In this document: positions 45,133-54,687 of the stretch, in pieces | How positions within the stretch are numbered: the stretch's first letter is position 1 | How the letters are laid out: every line of letters starts with the position of its first letter | NCBI RefSeq assembly: GCF_004000825.1 | Contig: NZ_BILZ01000028.1 | Span: 1-64,000 of the forward strand | DNA length: 64,000 bases | Direction: 5' to 3' | Origin: Paenibacillus kobensis NBRC 15729 | GTDB lineage: Bacteria; Bacillota; Bacilli; Paenibacillales; Paenibacillaceae | Translations under genes and position numbers: made by a program | The notes under the pieces: generated by a model | The model's database searches: none | What the model saw: the letters and a program-made list of their open reading frames with translations, nothing else | What the model was told of the DNA's origin: nothing

Positions 45133-48015
45133 TTACCGGCCGAACCTATCCCGGCGCAGAGCGAACAGCTCCCGCAGTTCATCGGTCGACATCTCCGTTA
45201 CCCATTGATCCGATTGGCTGACAATCTGGTCGTTCAGCGATTGCTTCCGGTCGATCATTTGATCGATCCGTTCCTCGAGCGTGCCCAGCGTAACGAACTT
45301 ATGCACTTGCACCTTCTTGGTCTGGCCGATCCGGAACGCTCGGTCCGTCGCTTGATTCTCGACGGCCGGATTCCACCAACGGTCGAAGTGGAACACATGA
45401 TTCGCTGCCGTCAGATTGAGGCCTGTTCCGCCCGCTTTCAACGATAAGACGAAGGCGCAGCCCGGTTCGTTCGGATCGGAAAATTTCGCGATCATGGCGT
45501 CGCGCTGCGCTTTCGGCACGCCGCCGTGCAAATACGGCACCGGCAAGCCGATTCGCTCCTCCAGCAGCCGCTGCAGCATCATGCCCATATCGACAAACTG
45601 GGTGAAGATAAGGCAGCGTTCGCCTTCCGCCGCAATTTCCTCGACCATCTCGACTATGCGCATCGTCTTATTCGAACGCTCGACATCCCATTCCGGTCCC
45701 GTCACGCCGTCGCCGAGCAGAAGCTGCGGATGATCGCACAGCTGCTTCAGCTTCGTTAGCGCAGACAATATCCGTCCGCGGCGCCGCATCGGCCCTTCCT
45801 TATCCAGGTTGTCAAGCAGATCCGAGACCATGTTCTCATAGAGTGCGCCTTGCTCAGCGGTCAACGACACGAACATCTTCGCTTCGCTCTTATCCGGCAG
45901 AGAGTCGATAATTGCCGGATCACTCTTGACCCGGCGAAGCATGAATGGCCTCGTCCACCTCTGCAGCCCTGCGATCGCTTCTTCATCGCGCGTTCTTTCG
46001 ATCGGCGCTACGACATGCTGGCGGAACTCGCCAAGCCGGCCCAGATAGCCGGGATTAATGAAATCAAAGATCGACCACAGCTCCGTCAGCCGGTTCTCCA
46101 TCGGCGTACCAGTCAGCGCAATGCGGTGATAAGCATGCAGCCGTTTAATCGCGGCTGATTGTTTTGTGTTGACGTTCTTAATATTTTGCGCTTCGTCCAG
46201 ACATAAAGCGTTCCAATCGACCTTATCGAGTTCTTCTTCATCGAGCGGAACGAGCGAATAAGACGTGATGACGATATCCGCGGCAGCCGCAGCTTCCGCG
46301 AACGACTCGCCCTTGTCGCGCTTCGGTCCATAATGAACCATAACGTTCAAGTCCGGCGCGAACCTCTCGAGCTCTTTCTCCCAGTTGCCGATGACCGAAG
46401 TCGGGCAGACGAGCAGCGACGGCCCGCTTCTGCCAGTTCCCTGCTCCGCCAACCGCTTGACGTATAGCAAATAAACCGTGAATTGTACCGTCTTCCCTAG
46501 TCCCATATCGTCGGCCAATACGCCGCCCAGTCCGAACCGGCGCAGAAACGCAAGCCATGACACGCCATGAAGCTGATACGGACGGAGCTGGCCTTGGAAC
46601 GTTTCCGGCACTTCGACATCCGGAATGCTTCCTCCTTGCTGAAGCTGCTCCAGCCATTTCGACAAGTGGCTGTTCAGCTCTACCTCGGCAGCGAGCGAAA
46701 TCCCGTCCTCCTCTTCTCCTTCGGCAAGCGGAGAGGTGCCTCGCAAGTGCATTTCAAGCACATCGCGCAGCGTCAAGCCTTTGCGCTTGCCGACTTGCTT
46801 CATCCATCGTTTAATCCGTTCGACGTCGGCCGGCTCCAGATGAACCCACTCGCCTCCGACTCGCATAAGCCGCCGATTGTCTGCCGCCAACTGCATAAAT
46901 TCAGCTTCCGACAAATCGATATTGCCGACTGCAAGCTTCCAATCGAATTGTACGAGCTCGTTCAAGCCGAACATCGGCTGCTCGCTTGAGCCGACCGACG
47001 ATTTCATCTTCGCCTTCAGCCGGAATTTGCGGGAACGGACCGTCTCCCACCAAGACGGCAGCAGCACCGGGCAACCAGCCTGCAGCAGCTTGAGGCTCGT
47101 CGATTCCAGAAACGTATAGGCTTCAGGATCGGTCAATTCCGACCGGATGCTCCCGTCTTCTTGCAATATTTCCGGTGCGGACATCTGCCACTTGAGCCGC
47201 TCCCGTTCCAGCCGCTCAGCCATAAGCGGCAGCCAATCAGCCGGCAGATCCTCCTCGCCAACAGGCGAAAGCTGACCATCCACGGCAAGCGGAATCCATG
47301 CGCCGCCATCCCGGTGCTGCACAGCGGGGCGAAGCCGCCACCCATGTTCCTCGTCTGGCTCGGCGAGCTGCAGCGCCAGACGGAACGGGAACAGATCCTT
47401 GCGGATGCCGGCTGCAACGAGCCAATCCTCTTCGTCCGCAGCGCCGCCTCTCAGCACAGCCGATCCGATGCTGGCAAGCGCCTGATGCCATGCCGCTGCA
47501 ACGGACTTATCCGAATCGATCAAGCTGTTGACAGCAAGCGTCAGCCACTCATCGGGCGCACCCGCCTGTCCAGCCGACTCCCATCGCTTAAGTAAACTGC
47601 GCCATTGCCCGTTCTGCTCCGTCTCCGGCACGTCGAGCCGCCAAGCTGGAAGCTCTGCTGTCCACCTGACGCCGTCGGGCACGAACCATCCTCGCTCCAG
47701 CACCTCTTGCAGTTTCTCTCCAGTCTCAAGCACACGCTTGCCGTCATCCGTCCAATCGATGTTCAGCAGCCGGACATGCTTCGGGCCGGCCAAGTAATCG
47801 ATCGCGAGCAGAGGAGGCAGCAGAAGCGTCGTTCTGCCGAAAGCCTCTTTGTTCTCGATCTCCGAGCCGTACCAGGAAGAGGAGTGCCACGCGAACAGAA
47901 GCCTTTTGAGCCGGGCACCGTAAGCCGTTTGGCGCTCCTCCATCACGTATACGCCTTCGCCTGGCGCCCAGCGGGCATCAAGTACGAGCGGCAGATTGAT
48001 GTCTATTCCTCTCAT
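45133..48015 (-). CDS. SNF2-family ATP-dependent DNA translocase
   Basis: Protein of 960 residues with a long N-terminal region (1-450) related to the SNF2-associated domain of bacterial family members, then the motor: motif I GGVLADDMGLGKTVQ, Ia LLVCPTSVIGNWEKEL, motif II LDEAQNIKN (DEAQ), III IALTGTPMENRL, V SLKAGGTGLNLTAANHVF and VI DRAFRIGQ. It lacks a nuclease or methylase domain. The close B. subtilis analogue is YwqA, next to the SWIM protein YwqB. The start at 48013-48015 overlaps the SWIM gene stop by 4 bases, which settles it over a 29-codon longer frame. The role is probably DNA-protein remodelling or repair, but this is not established here. Confidence 0.92.
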   Translation of the reverse strand: MRGIDINLPLVLDARWAPGEGVYVMEERQTAYGARLKRLLFAWHSSSWYGSEIENKEAFGRTTLLLPPLLAIDYLAGPKHVRLLNIDWTDDGKRVLETGEKLQEVLERGWFVPDGVRWTAELPAWRLDVPETEQNGQWRSLLKRWESAGQAGAPDEWLTLAVNSLIDSDKSVAAAWHQALASIGSAVLRGGAADEEDWLVAAGIRKDLFPFRLALQLAEPDEEHGWRLRPAVQHRDGGAWIPLAVDGQLSPVGEEDLPADWLPLMAERLERERLKWQMSAPEILQEDGSIRSELTDPEAYTFLESTSLKLLQAGCPVLLPSWWETVRSRKFRLKAKMKSSVGSSEQPMFGLNELVQFDWKLAVGNIDLSEAEFMQLAADNRRLMRVGGEWVHLEPADVERIKRWMKQVGKRKGLTLRDVLEMHLRGTSPLAEGEEEDGISLAAEVELNSHLSKWLEQLQQGGSIPDVEVPETFQGQLRPYQLHGVSWLAFLRRFGLGGVLADDMGLGKTVQFTVYLLYVKRLAEQGTGRSGPSLLVCPTSVIGNWEKELERFAPDLNVMVHYGPKRDKGESFAEAAAAADIVITSYSLVPLDEEELDKVDWNALCLDEAQNIKNVNTKQSAAIKRLHAYHRIALTGTPMENRLTELWSIFDFINPGYLGRLGEFRQHVVAPIERTRDEEAIAGLQRWTRPFMLRRVKSDPAIIDSLPDKSEAKMFVSLTAEQGALYENMVSDLLDNLDKEGPMRRRGRILSALTKLKQLCDHPQLLLGDGVTGPEWDVERSNKTMRIVEMVEEIAAEGERCLIFTQFVDMGMMLQRLLEERIGLPVPYLHGGVPKAQRDAMIAKFSDPNEPGCAFVLSLKAGGTGLNLTAANHVFHFDRWWNPAVENQATDRAFRIGQTKKVQVHKFVTLGTLEERIDQMIDRKQSLNDQIVSQSDQWVTEMSTDELRELFALRRDRFGR

Positions 48016-49661
48016 GGGCGTATGTTTCCTTTCGCCATTTCTTCCTGCAGCGCACGCAGACGATGATACTTGTCGGACAGAAGTCCGACGTACCGTTCCC
48101 ATTGCTCCTGCTGATTCAACGTCTTGTACAGCTTCTCGAGCTTTTTCATCAGCTTGACCGCAGTTTTGTACCCTTGCCGGTTGCGTGCGCCGATCGCATC
48201 GTCGATCGCCTGGTGATAAATCGGCAGCAGCGACTGCGGGGCGCTCTTCGTTGCTTCGCGCACATCCTTCGCATCCAGATCCTCAGGCGACAGCCCCATC
48301 AGCAACTGCAAATCGGCCCAGTTCTCGAACTTGCCGAGCTCCAGCCAATGGTCCGCCAGTTCGCTGTAGGAATAGGGAAGCAGCGCAATCATCCAGCCAA
48401 TCCATTGCGGATTGTCCGGCTGAACGAGATCGGCCTGCCTGCATAAGTAAAGGAAAGGAACGATCGCCCGCGAATTCGCTCCTTGGGACCGCCGTTCGAA
48501 GAAGAACTGCATCCATATTTCGAAGCTTTCCCAATTCCGCTGCGTCAATCTCGTCTGCGCATACATTTGAATAAGAGGCTCGATCGGTTCAATCGGAGCA
48601 TCCTCCAACCGGGCTGCGGCACGCACATCATGTCCTTCGAACATATCGAGTGCAGCCAGCCCGATCTCCGCGAAATAATTTCTCCGCTTGGACTGTTCCG
48701 CAGCCGCCTGCATCGCCTCGGAAACGCCAGCGGCAGGCGACGGCTTCGGATAAGCCGACTTACCCTGCTCCGCAGCCGCCTCTTCTTTCTTCCGTTCCAG
48801 CCTTGCCCGCTCCGCGGCGCGCCATTTGTCATCGTCAAGCCGGCCGGAGGTCAAGCTCAAATAAAGAAAGTCCCAGCGGAACAGCTCATTCACTCCGTCT
48901 GCCGCTTGATTGCGCGCGTACTCGGCAACCGTATCGAACCATTCGGACGACCGTGCCGACCACTCGCGCCAATTCGTCTGATCCGCCGCAATCGATTCGT
49001 ACTGCTCGATCCACGGCTCCGCCATGCGAGTGAAGCTCATTTGCTGATAATATTTGCTGAACGGATCGACCAGCGTGAACGCCTTCTCCGCTTGGCGCAA
49101 AGTGAACAGTATCGCCAGCATCCATTCATACTTTTGAATCGATTTATCCCAATCTCTCGCAAGTCCCTTCAAGCCAAGCAGAACGGACTGCAGCGGATGA
49201 AGCGAGTAGCGGCATTGCTTCCAAGCATCGCCGTACAACTCTTCCATCCGTGACGTTATCCGCCGGTAATCGTCCTCTGTCAGTTCGGCCGGTCTGCCGT
49301 TGGCAGAAGCCGTTTCCGGAGCGGCAAGCCCCATCAGTCTGCGTCTTGCATCCTCCGGTGAGCGCGTGCCGGACTTCGCGCATGCAGCAAAATAAACAGC
49401 TGCCATATGCTTGCAATAATCGCTGTTCGGACATGTGCATGTACTATAGGCAAAATGGCTGACGTCGAGCATGATGCTATACATATCGGTACCGCGTACA
49501 GCGCCGATAAGCGTATCGCCGTCCATTAGTTTGACCGATTGTACCCGGCCCTTACTATAATAATCCCAGCCGCGTTCCGCGACAGCCGGCGGCAGATGAT
49601 CCGCAAGTTCCGACTCCAACGTTTGCAGCAGCATAAGTTCGGTTTGAAATAAGGAGTCCAT
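48012..49661 (-). CDS. SWIM zinc-finger protein
   Basis: Protein of 549 residues. Near residues 75-90 it has the SWIM motif as CTCPNSDYCKHMAAVYFA (CxCx5CxH), a zinc-binding fold seen with SNF2 ATPases and thought to contact DNA or protein. The rest is helical, with a TPR-like C-terminal half and a charged, Ala/Lys/Glu-rich stretch around 280-310. It is first in the operon and overlaps the SNF2 gene by 4 bases, so the two proteins are probably made in equal amounts and work together. CGGAGTGA precedes the ATG. Confidence 0.9.
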   Translation of the reverse strand: MDSLFQTELMLLQTLESELADHLPPAVAERGWDYYSKGRVQSVKLMDGDTLIGAVRGTDMYSIMLDVSHFAYSTCTCPNSDYCKHMAAVYFAACAKSGTRSPEDARRRLMGLAAPETASANGRPAELTEDDYRRITSRMEELYGDAWKQCRYSLHPLQSVLLGLKGLARDWDKSIQKYEWMLAILFTLRQAEKAFTLVDPFSKYYQQMSFTRMAEPWIEQYESIAADQTNWREWSARSSEWFDTVAEYARNQAADGVNELFRWDFLYLSLTSGRLDDDKWRAAERARLERKKEEAAAEQGKSAYPKPSPAAGVSEAMQAAAEQSKRRNYFAEIGLAALDMFEGHDVRAAARLEDAPIEPIEPLIQMYAQTRLTQRNWESFEIWMQFFFERRSQGANSRAIVPFLYLCRQADLVQPDNPQWIGWMIALLPYSYSELADHWLELGKFENWADLQLLMGLSPEDLDAKDVREATKSAPQSLLPIYHQAIDDAIGARNRQGYKTAVKLMKKLEKLYKTLNQQEQWERYVGLLSDKYHRLRALQEEMAKGNIRP

Positions 49662-49739
49662 TCATTCACTCCGTTCATCTTACATTCTTTTCATTATAAC
49701 ATAAGCAGCAGGGTTATTGCTGTAAGTTGGTTCAACGAA

Positions 49740-49776
49740 CAAGGCCCCCGTCACCCGTTGGATGGCGGAAGCCTTC
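49740..49776 (-). terminator. Weak terminator after the SpoOB-type kinase gene
   Basis: AAGGCTTCCG and CGGGGGCCTT pair imperfectly on the minus strand around a long loop. There is only a short T-rich tail. Confidence 0.4.
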
Positions 49777-49806
49777 ATTCACTTGTCGCGGTTGCGACTA
49801 TGATTT

Positions 49807-51567
49807 CTAATAATGCGGCAGCCTAACCGCAAATATAATATATCCGCCGGAATCGGCGCTTATTTGCAGCGTTCCTTTGTACGACTCGACGATCCCTTTG
49901 ACAATCGACAGCCCGAGCCCTTGATGCCCTTCCGCCTTTGTCGAATAACCTTGCTCAAGCAGCCTACTCTCCGCGATGACCTTCTCTGCATCGTCGCAAG
50001 TGTTCCGGATGACGAACTCGAGCTGGCCGCCATCAAGAACGCCTTCAAGCCGGATCAGCCGCCGCTCCTCCGAATATCTCATCACTTCATCGAATGCATT
50101 GTCAATCAGATTCCCGATCATGCGCGTCAAATCGAGCGACTTGATGCCGAAGTCCAGCTTGTCCAGTCCCCGGAATACCGTCTCGAACCGGATCTTGCGT
50201 TCGTTCGCTTGCGCCAGCTTGGACCGGAGAAGCGCGGCGATCGCCGGATTGCCGATATTGATCATATCGTTCGTCAGTTGGATGTCTCCTGCAAGCTCGC
50301 GCGTATAAGACTTTAGCTCGGCCACTTTGCCAAGGTCGGCAAGTGATTGAATCGTCTGCACATAGTTCAGAAAATCATGGCGCTGCGCCTTAACCGACAG
50401 CAACAGCTGATTCATTTCGTCCACGTAAGTCAGCTGTGCATCCTTCGCTACTTTGTCGCGCGAGCGCCGGAGATAACTGACGGTCATCATAACCGCAAGC
50501 ACGCTAAGCGTCGTAATAATAGTAATGATAAGCCCAATATTCAGGAACTGTTGGTCGAGCGAGTCTTGGACGAACTTATAATCGGATACGATGGTCAAAA
50601 TGTACCGCTCGATCGATTCCCCATCTTTGTCCAATATGCTGGATCCTTTCGGGATTTCGACCGGGATGTACGTCTTCAATACGTGCTTGCCGTTCGTATG
50701 CGTATTCACTGTCACGGTCCGGTTCGACCTGTACGCTTCTTCTACACTTGCCGCGTCATCACTCGTTCGATAAGTATATTGGCCGAATATAATCGGCTGC
50801 TGCGTAATATGCTCGACCCATTCACCGACCTCGTTCTTCGTCAGTACCGGCCCGCCGAGCGCGAACGTCTCGGGATTAATGCCGGTAATCTCCAGAAGCG
50901 ACGCATTCTCCTCGACCGCACGCTTGATCATCCGGTTGACGCCTGTCGCTTCCTCATATTGGTGCATCATATCGTTGCTTACATACGGATCAATCATATA
51001 GTTGGTCGAACCGTCGTAATAATAGCCCCATTTGTATATTTTCTCGACGTCGGTCGATGCGCTCTCGAATGGTCCGGTCCAGAACTGCTTAAGCGTCTGT
51101 CCCCATTTGACGGATACCGGCTCCAACGCAATTAGCTGCTGGAACGCCTTATACCAGGGGTCCCATGTCTTCGAACCGCGGTTAAGCTCCTTCGGATCGG
51201 ACGATTTCTCGATGATGATATCATCCTTCTCCGCATTCTGGCGGAATAAGGAGATATGCGTCACATCCAGCTTATCTGCCAGCTCCTTCAGTTGCTCGTT
51301 CGTCACTTGATCGATGTCCGGATCAAGCGCATATTGAGCCGCTATAGATACGGCGCGAAGCTCGCGGCCGATCTGGTCCTGGAATACTTCTCCGCCCAAC
51401 CGGGACTGCTCGATCGACAACTGAATCTGCTTGGCTACGGCCATCATTTCGTGGCGCATGCCGTTCTCCAGCGACCGCTTAGCCATAAAATAATAGACGG
51501 CATTGTTTATTCCGATTAAGACAACCAGCAATATGATCGTCAACAATATACTATTGCGCCGCTTCAT
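49807..51567 (-). CDS. Orphan sensor histidine kinase with SpoOB-type dimerisation helix
   Basis: Membrane kinase of 586 residues. Helices at 7-28 and near 350-372 flank a large extracellular domain of about 310 residues (dCache-like). The H-box KAQRHDFLNYVQTIQSL belongs to the SpoOB/AgrC/CitA class, followed by a GHKL ATPase with RMIGNLIDNAFDEV and GHQGLGLSIVKGIVESY. Kinases of this class often sense small carboxylates or peptides. No response regulator gene is adjacent, so its partner is elsewhere. I start at the ATG 51565-51567 with AGAGGAG upstream; the TTG just before it is possible. A TPR protein gene lies 90 bases upstream on the same strand. Confidence 0.86.
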   Translation of the reverse strand: MKRRNSILLTIILLVVLIGINNAVYYFMAKRSLENGMRHEMMAVAKQIQLSIEQSRLGGEVFQDQIGRELRAVSIAAQYALDPDIDQVTNEQLKELADKLDVTHISLFRQNAEKDDIIIEKSSDPKELNRGSKTWDPWYKAFQQLIALEPVSVKWGQTLKQFWTGPFESASTDVEKIYKWGYYYDGSTNYMIDPYVSNDMMHQYEEATGVNRMIKRAVEENASLLEITGINPETFALGGPVLTKNEVGEWVEHITQQPIIFGQYTYRTSDDAASVEEAYRSNRTVTVNTHTNGKHVLKTYIPVEIPKGSSILDKDGESIERYILTIVSDYKFVQDSLDQQFLNIGLIITIITTLSVLAVMMTVSYLRRSRDKVAKDAQLTYVDEMNQLLLSVKAQRHDFLNYVQTIQSLADLGKVAELKSYTRELAGDIQLTNDMINIGNPAIAALLRSKLAQANERKIRFETVFRGLDKLDFGIKSLDLTRMIGNLIDNAFDEVMRYSEERRLIRLEGVLDGGQLEFVIRNTCDDAEKVIAESRLLEQGYSTKAEGHQGLGLSIVKGIVESYKGTLQISADSGGYIIFAVRLPHY

Positions 51568-51657
51568 CAATTCGTTGCTCCTCTATGAAGTAATGTCGCG
51601 ACGATCGCTATTCCATCGCAAGCCGTTCTATGGTGAATGGAGAGGCGACTGAAATCG

Positions 51658-52341
51658 TTAAACGGTGCGCCGGGCGACAAAGCTAAGCAGCATCCAGCGT
51701 CTCTCCTGTCTTTTCTTATATTTAGGAAGCATTCGGTACAGCCGGATTGCTTCATCAAGTGCACGCTTCGCTTCATCCTTCCTGCCAAGCAATATGTTCA
51801 GCTTAGCCAGCCGGTAATAGCCTTCGCAGGAGGACGTCTGAATTTGCTGGAACGCTTCCATATCCCGCAGTGCCTTAGGGAGATCCTTCGCTCCAATGAT
51901 TGCCGCCAGACGCAAGTAGGGCTGGCCGTACTTGACGCGCGGATTGATCTCCAGCGCACGGCGTACCGCCGCTTCGCCTTCTTCGAGTTCCCCCGTACGC
52001 AGCAGCGCCGTACCAAGATCGTCCCAATATTCCGCCGACTGCTCGACGGCTTCCCGCTCGCGGAGAGGCTCCAACAGCTCTCTGGCTTGACGGAAGCTGC
52101 GCTTCTCAATAAGCAACTTGGCAAGTTCGAGCTTCGCCGTCAGATCGTTCGGATTCATATCGAGCTCCTGCCGCAGCCGGCGAATGCGGCTGAACCGGCG
52201 GATCGGTTTCACTAAGCTTGGCGACAACCCGATAAACCGTCGGTCAATCACATACAGAATACCGACCAGGACTATTAGAGCGATAAAGGGATTCCCGAAT
52301 ATCGACCACAGCAGTCCGAACAGCAGAAACTTTCCGATCAT
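51658..52341 (-). CDS. Membrane-anchored TPR protein
   Basis: Protein of 227 residues with one or two N-terminal membrane helices (1-32), a basic stretch (RRFSRIRRLRQELDMNPND) and about four tetratricopeptide repeats, for example LAKLLIEKRSFRQARELLEP and LGTALLRTGELEEGEAAVRR. TPRs bind other proteins. The ATG at 52339-52341 has GGAGG 7 bases upstream, so the 17-codon longer frame is not used. It may be cotranscribed with the sensor kinase downstream, but no functional link is visible. The layout resembles the protein at 27443-28099. Confidence 0.84.
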   Translation of the reverse strand: MIGKFLLFGLLWSIFGNPFIALIVLVGILYVIDRRFIGLSPSLVKPIRRFSRIRRLRQELDMNPNDLTAKLELAKLLIEKRSFRQARELLEPLREREAVEQSAEYWDDLGTALLRTGELEEGEAAVRRALEINPRVKYGQPYLRLAAIIGAKDLPKALRDMEAFQQIQTSSCEGYYRLAKLNILLGRKDEAKRALDEAIRLYRMLPKYKKRQERRWMLLSFVARRTV

Positions 52342-52477
52342 CTTGCATCCTCCCATATCCCAATTCATGCTATCATTCTTGCACTCTATCATATCACAAT
52401 ATTAACCATTAACGGCAATGTCACCGATCGATTCGCGGGCCTTACTCCGAACGATTCTAGCCCGCTCCATGAAGCGT

Positions 52478-53125
52478 TTAGCTGCCGCTCGGTTGCACGG
52501 GCACAGACGCGGTTGTTCGGGCAATAATTCTGGCAATGGATGAGTCTGCTTCGATCCGAAGCGGAAGGGCAATCACTTCGAACGGCCCAATGCCGATCAG
52601 CCGCTCGGTGTTAGCCAAGTTCTCGGCGATCAATACGTTATTGGTGAACAGCATCTTGTGCACTTGGAACGGGTAACGGTCCGGCGACGGAAAATCCAAA
52701 CCGACGAGCTTCACCTGCTTGCGGATAAGCAATTCAGCGAAAGCCGGCGTCAGCTCCGGATGCCCGGAGAAATATTCCGGACTGCCGAACTTGTCTCCGT
52801 GGCCGGTGCAGACAATAACGATGCTTCTCTCCGGGATCATCTGCTCATAGGACGGCTCATAATCAACCACCGACGCATGCCGAACGTCGAGAAGGACGCC
52901 ATCGCCGATAAACTGGTCGATCGGCACTTCATGAATCCGCTGTTGAATATCGAGCAGATGCATCGGACCGTCGATATGCGTTCCGGCATGCATATTGATT
53001 GACAGCTGGTGGTTGTTGTAGCCGTCAGCGCTGAATGTTCTGGAATGCGTGAGCACGGTTTGATCGTCTCCCGGATATACAGGCAGACCGTCCCGGATAC
53101 AGTGTGTTAGATCAATGATCAACAT
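52478..53125 (-). CDS. Cyclase-family metal-dependent hydrolase (kynurenine formamidase-like)
   Basis: Protein of 215 residues in the cyclase/KynB family. The metal-binding motif HAGTHIDGPMHLL (HxGTHxDxPxH) is intact at about 46-58, and the N-terminal IIDLTHCIRDGLPVYPGD is typical. KynB hydrolyses N-formylkynurenine; other members act on isatin or form cyclic products. There are no tryptophan catabolism genes nearby, so the substrate is open. GAGAGGAGCGG precedes the ATG. It is divergent from glutaminase. Confidence 0.88.
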   Translation of the reverse strand: MLIIDLTHCIRDGLPVYPGDDQTVLTHSRTFSADGYNNHQLSINMHAGTHIDGPMHLLDIQQRIHEVPIDQFIGDGVLLDVRHASVVDYEPSYEQMIPERSIVIVCTGHGDKFGSPEYFSGHPELTPAFAELLIRKQVKLVGLDFPSPDRYPFQVHKMLFTNNVLIAENLANTERLIGIGPFEVIALPLRIEADSSIARIIARTTASVPVQPSGS

Positions 53126-53306
53126 GATTCCGCTCCTCTCTCTTTATTTCTATTTATTCGACCCTATACGATCTAATTCCTTGCTCCGCCTCCATAAATG
53201 GAATGTTATTGCGTGCTTAAGCTGACAAGATTAGACTAACAGTATCAGAAGAAAATGGTTGGACTGACGGTTATCGATACGCGAACAAGGTTTAGGAGTG
53301 ATAGCT

Positions 53307-54251
53307 ATGAATGAGCAATGGATGAATTTATCGGCAAATGTTCCGCAATGGCTGAGCGATTGCCGCCCTTACGCTAAGGACGGCAAAGCCGCAGCATACA
53401 TACCGGCGCTTGCCGCCGCACCGGCGGATGCGCTCGGCGTTTCGATTCTAAGCGCAGACGGCAGCATCATTGCTGGGGGCGAGAGCGGCATGCTGTTCAC
53501 GATGCAGAGCATCTCCAAAGTGTTCACGCTGCTGCTTGCCCTCATTGATAACGGTGAAGAAGCGGTGTTCTCGAAAGTCGGCATGGAGCCGACCGGCGAC
53601 GATTTCAACTCGATACTGAAACTCGAGCTTGTCGAACCGGGCATTCCGTTCAATCCGCTCATTAACGCAGGCGCCATTGCAGTCACCTCGCTGATCGGAG
53701 GTGCGAGCCCGGATGAGAAGACCGAACGCGTCCTTGCCTTTATGAGGCTTATGGCTGGTGACGATTCGCTCGACTATAACCGCTCGGTAAGCGAATCGGA
53801 ATCGGCTACCGCATACCGCAACCGCTCCCTCGCTTATTTCTTGCAAGAGAACGGCGTCTTGTCTCCTCATGCGAGCGTCGAGGAAGTGCTGTCCGTCTAC
53901 TTTAACCATTGCGCAATCGAAGTCACCTGCCATCACCTGGCCCGAATGGGACTCATTCTCGCCCACGGTGGATTCGACCCGCTGACAGAGCGCCAGTTGG
54001 TGCCAAGACGCTACGTTCAGATCGCCAAAACATTCATGCTCACCTGCGGGATGTACAACGCATCGGGCGAGTTCGCCATCCGCGTCGGCATTCCGGCGAA
54101 GAGCGGCGTCGCAGGCGGCATCCTGGCCGTCGTCCCCGGCCGGTACGGCATCGGCGTCGTCGGTCCGGCGCTTAACAGCCGCGGCAACAGCGTCGCAGGC
54201 ATCCGGCTGCTCGAGACGATGTCCGTCGAATGCGACTGGAGCATGTTCTAG
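53307..54251 (+). CDS. glsA: Glutaminase
   Basis: Serine-dependent glutaminase of 314 residues, the usual length, that hydrolyses glutamine to glutamate and ammonia. The beta-lactamase-like Ser-x-x-Lys pair is in MQSISKVFTLLLAL (near residue 65). Other family features are PFNPLINAGAIAVTSL, ARMGLILAHGG, CGMYNASGEFAIRVGIPAKS and GVGGG-like GVAGGILAVVPGR. The ATG at 53307 lies 7-8 bases after TTAGGAGTG; a GTG three codons upstream overlaps that site and is rejected. A strong terminator follows immediately. Confidence 0.96.
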   Translation: MNEQWMNLSANVPQWLSDCRPYAKDGKAAAYIPALAAAPADALGVSILSADGSIIAGGESGMLFTMQSISKVFTLLLALIDNGEEAVFSKVGMEPTGDDFNSILKLELVEPGIPFNPLINAGAIAVTSLIGGASPDEKTERVLAFMRLMAGDDSLDYNRSVSESESATAYRNRSLAYFLQENGVLSPHASVEEVLSVYFNHCAIEVTCHHLARMGLILAHGGFDPLTERQLVPRRYVQIAKTFMLTCGMYNASGEFAIRVGIPAKSGVAGGILAVVPGRYGIGVVGPALNSRGNSVAGIRLLETMSVECDWSMF

Positions 54252-54257
54252 GGAACA

Positions 54258-54302
54258 CCAAAAAGGATGAGCAGAAATTTTCCTTTTCTGCTCATCCTTT
54301 TT
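54258..54302 (+). terminator. Terminator of glsA
   Basis: AAAAAGGATGAGCAGAAA and TTTCTGCTCATCCTTTTT form an 18-bp stem with a short T-rich loop. The A-run and T-run flanks would also let it work on the minus strand. Confidence 0.92.
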
Positions 54303-54397
54303 AATTGAGTGGTGCGGCGTGCTGGGCATGGCAATAGAGCGGAAAAGGCTGCTCTAGCATGAGATGCATCAACGACTGCTCTGATGAAAGGGATCAC

Positions 54398-54633
54398 ACC
54401 CTGCGGAGCATGATCCCTTCATTGTATTTCGTACAACCATAACTAGCAGGTTGGTTCGAAATAATATAGTTCGTTGCATTCTATACCACGAACATTTCTA
54501 TGTTTGCGAAATAAATGGGAGCCTATCGGCATTTGCGTCTTTTTCCATTGCAGAAACTACAATGAACCCTAATTTCGAGCACCTACTGGCCGATTTCATT
54601 GTACAAAATGCAACGAGTACGAAGTATGGCCTC
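54398..54633. repeat. Interspersed repeat element, copy 1 (about 235 bp)
   Basis: The block from ACCCTGCGGAGCATGATCCC to GAAGTATGGCCTC recurs about 290 bases further on at roughly 90 percent identity by eye. Inside it, CGTTGCATTCTATAC (54472-54486) and GTACAAAATGCAACG (54601-54615) are inverted arms that match at 13 of 15 positions. The piece could therefore form a long-range hairpin, as in a MITE. The short open frames in it are not coding. This copy also has an extra terminator-like hairpin (TGAAAGGGATCA...TGATCCCTTCA) at its left edge. Confidence 0.82.
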
Positions 54634-54687
54634 CACCTTACAAACTGCTACTCCTCCGTGACTGCCACAGCGACTTAACGGCAATGT

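Noticed and set aside
44862-49661. SWIM-SNF2 operon as an anti-phage system
   Set aside because: No nuclease, methylase or other effector is present, and the pair matches the chromosomal ywqB-ywqA arrangement of Bacillus; only the small third gene keeps the question open.
54451-54678. Plus-strand frame of 75 codons in the repeat element
   Set aside because: It is not preserved in the second copy of the element and has no ribosome binding site.
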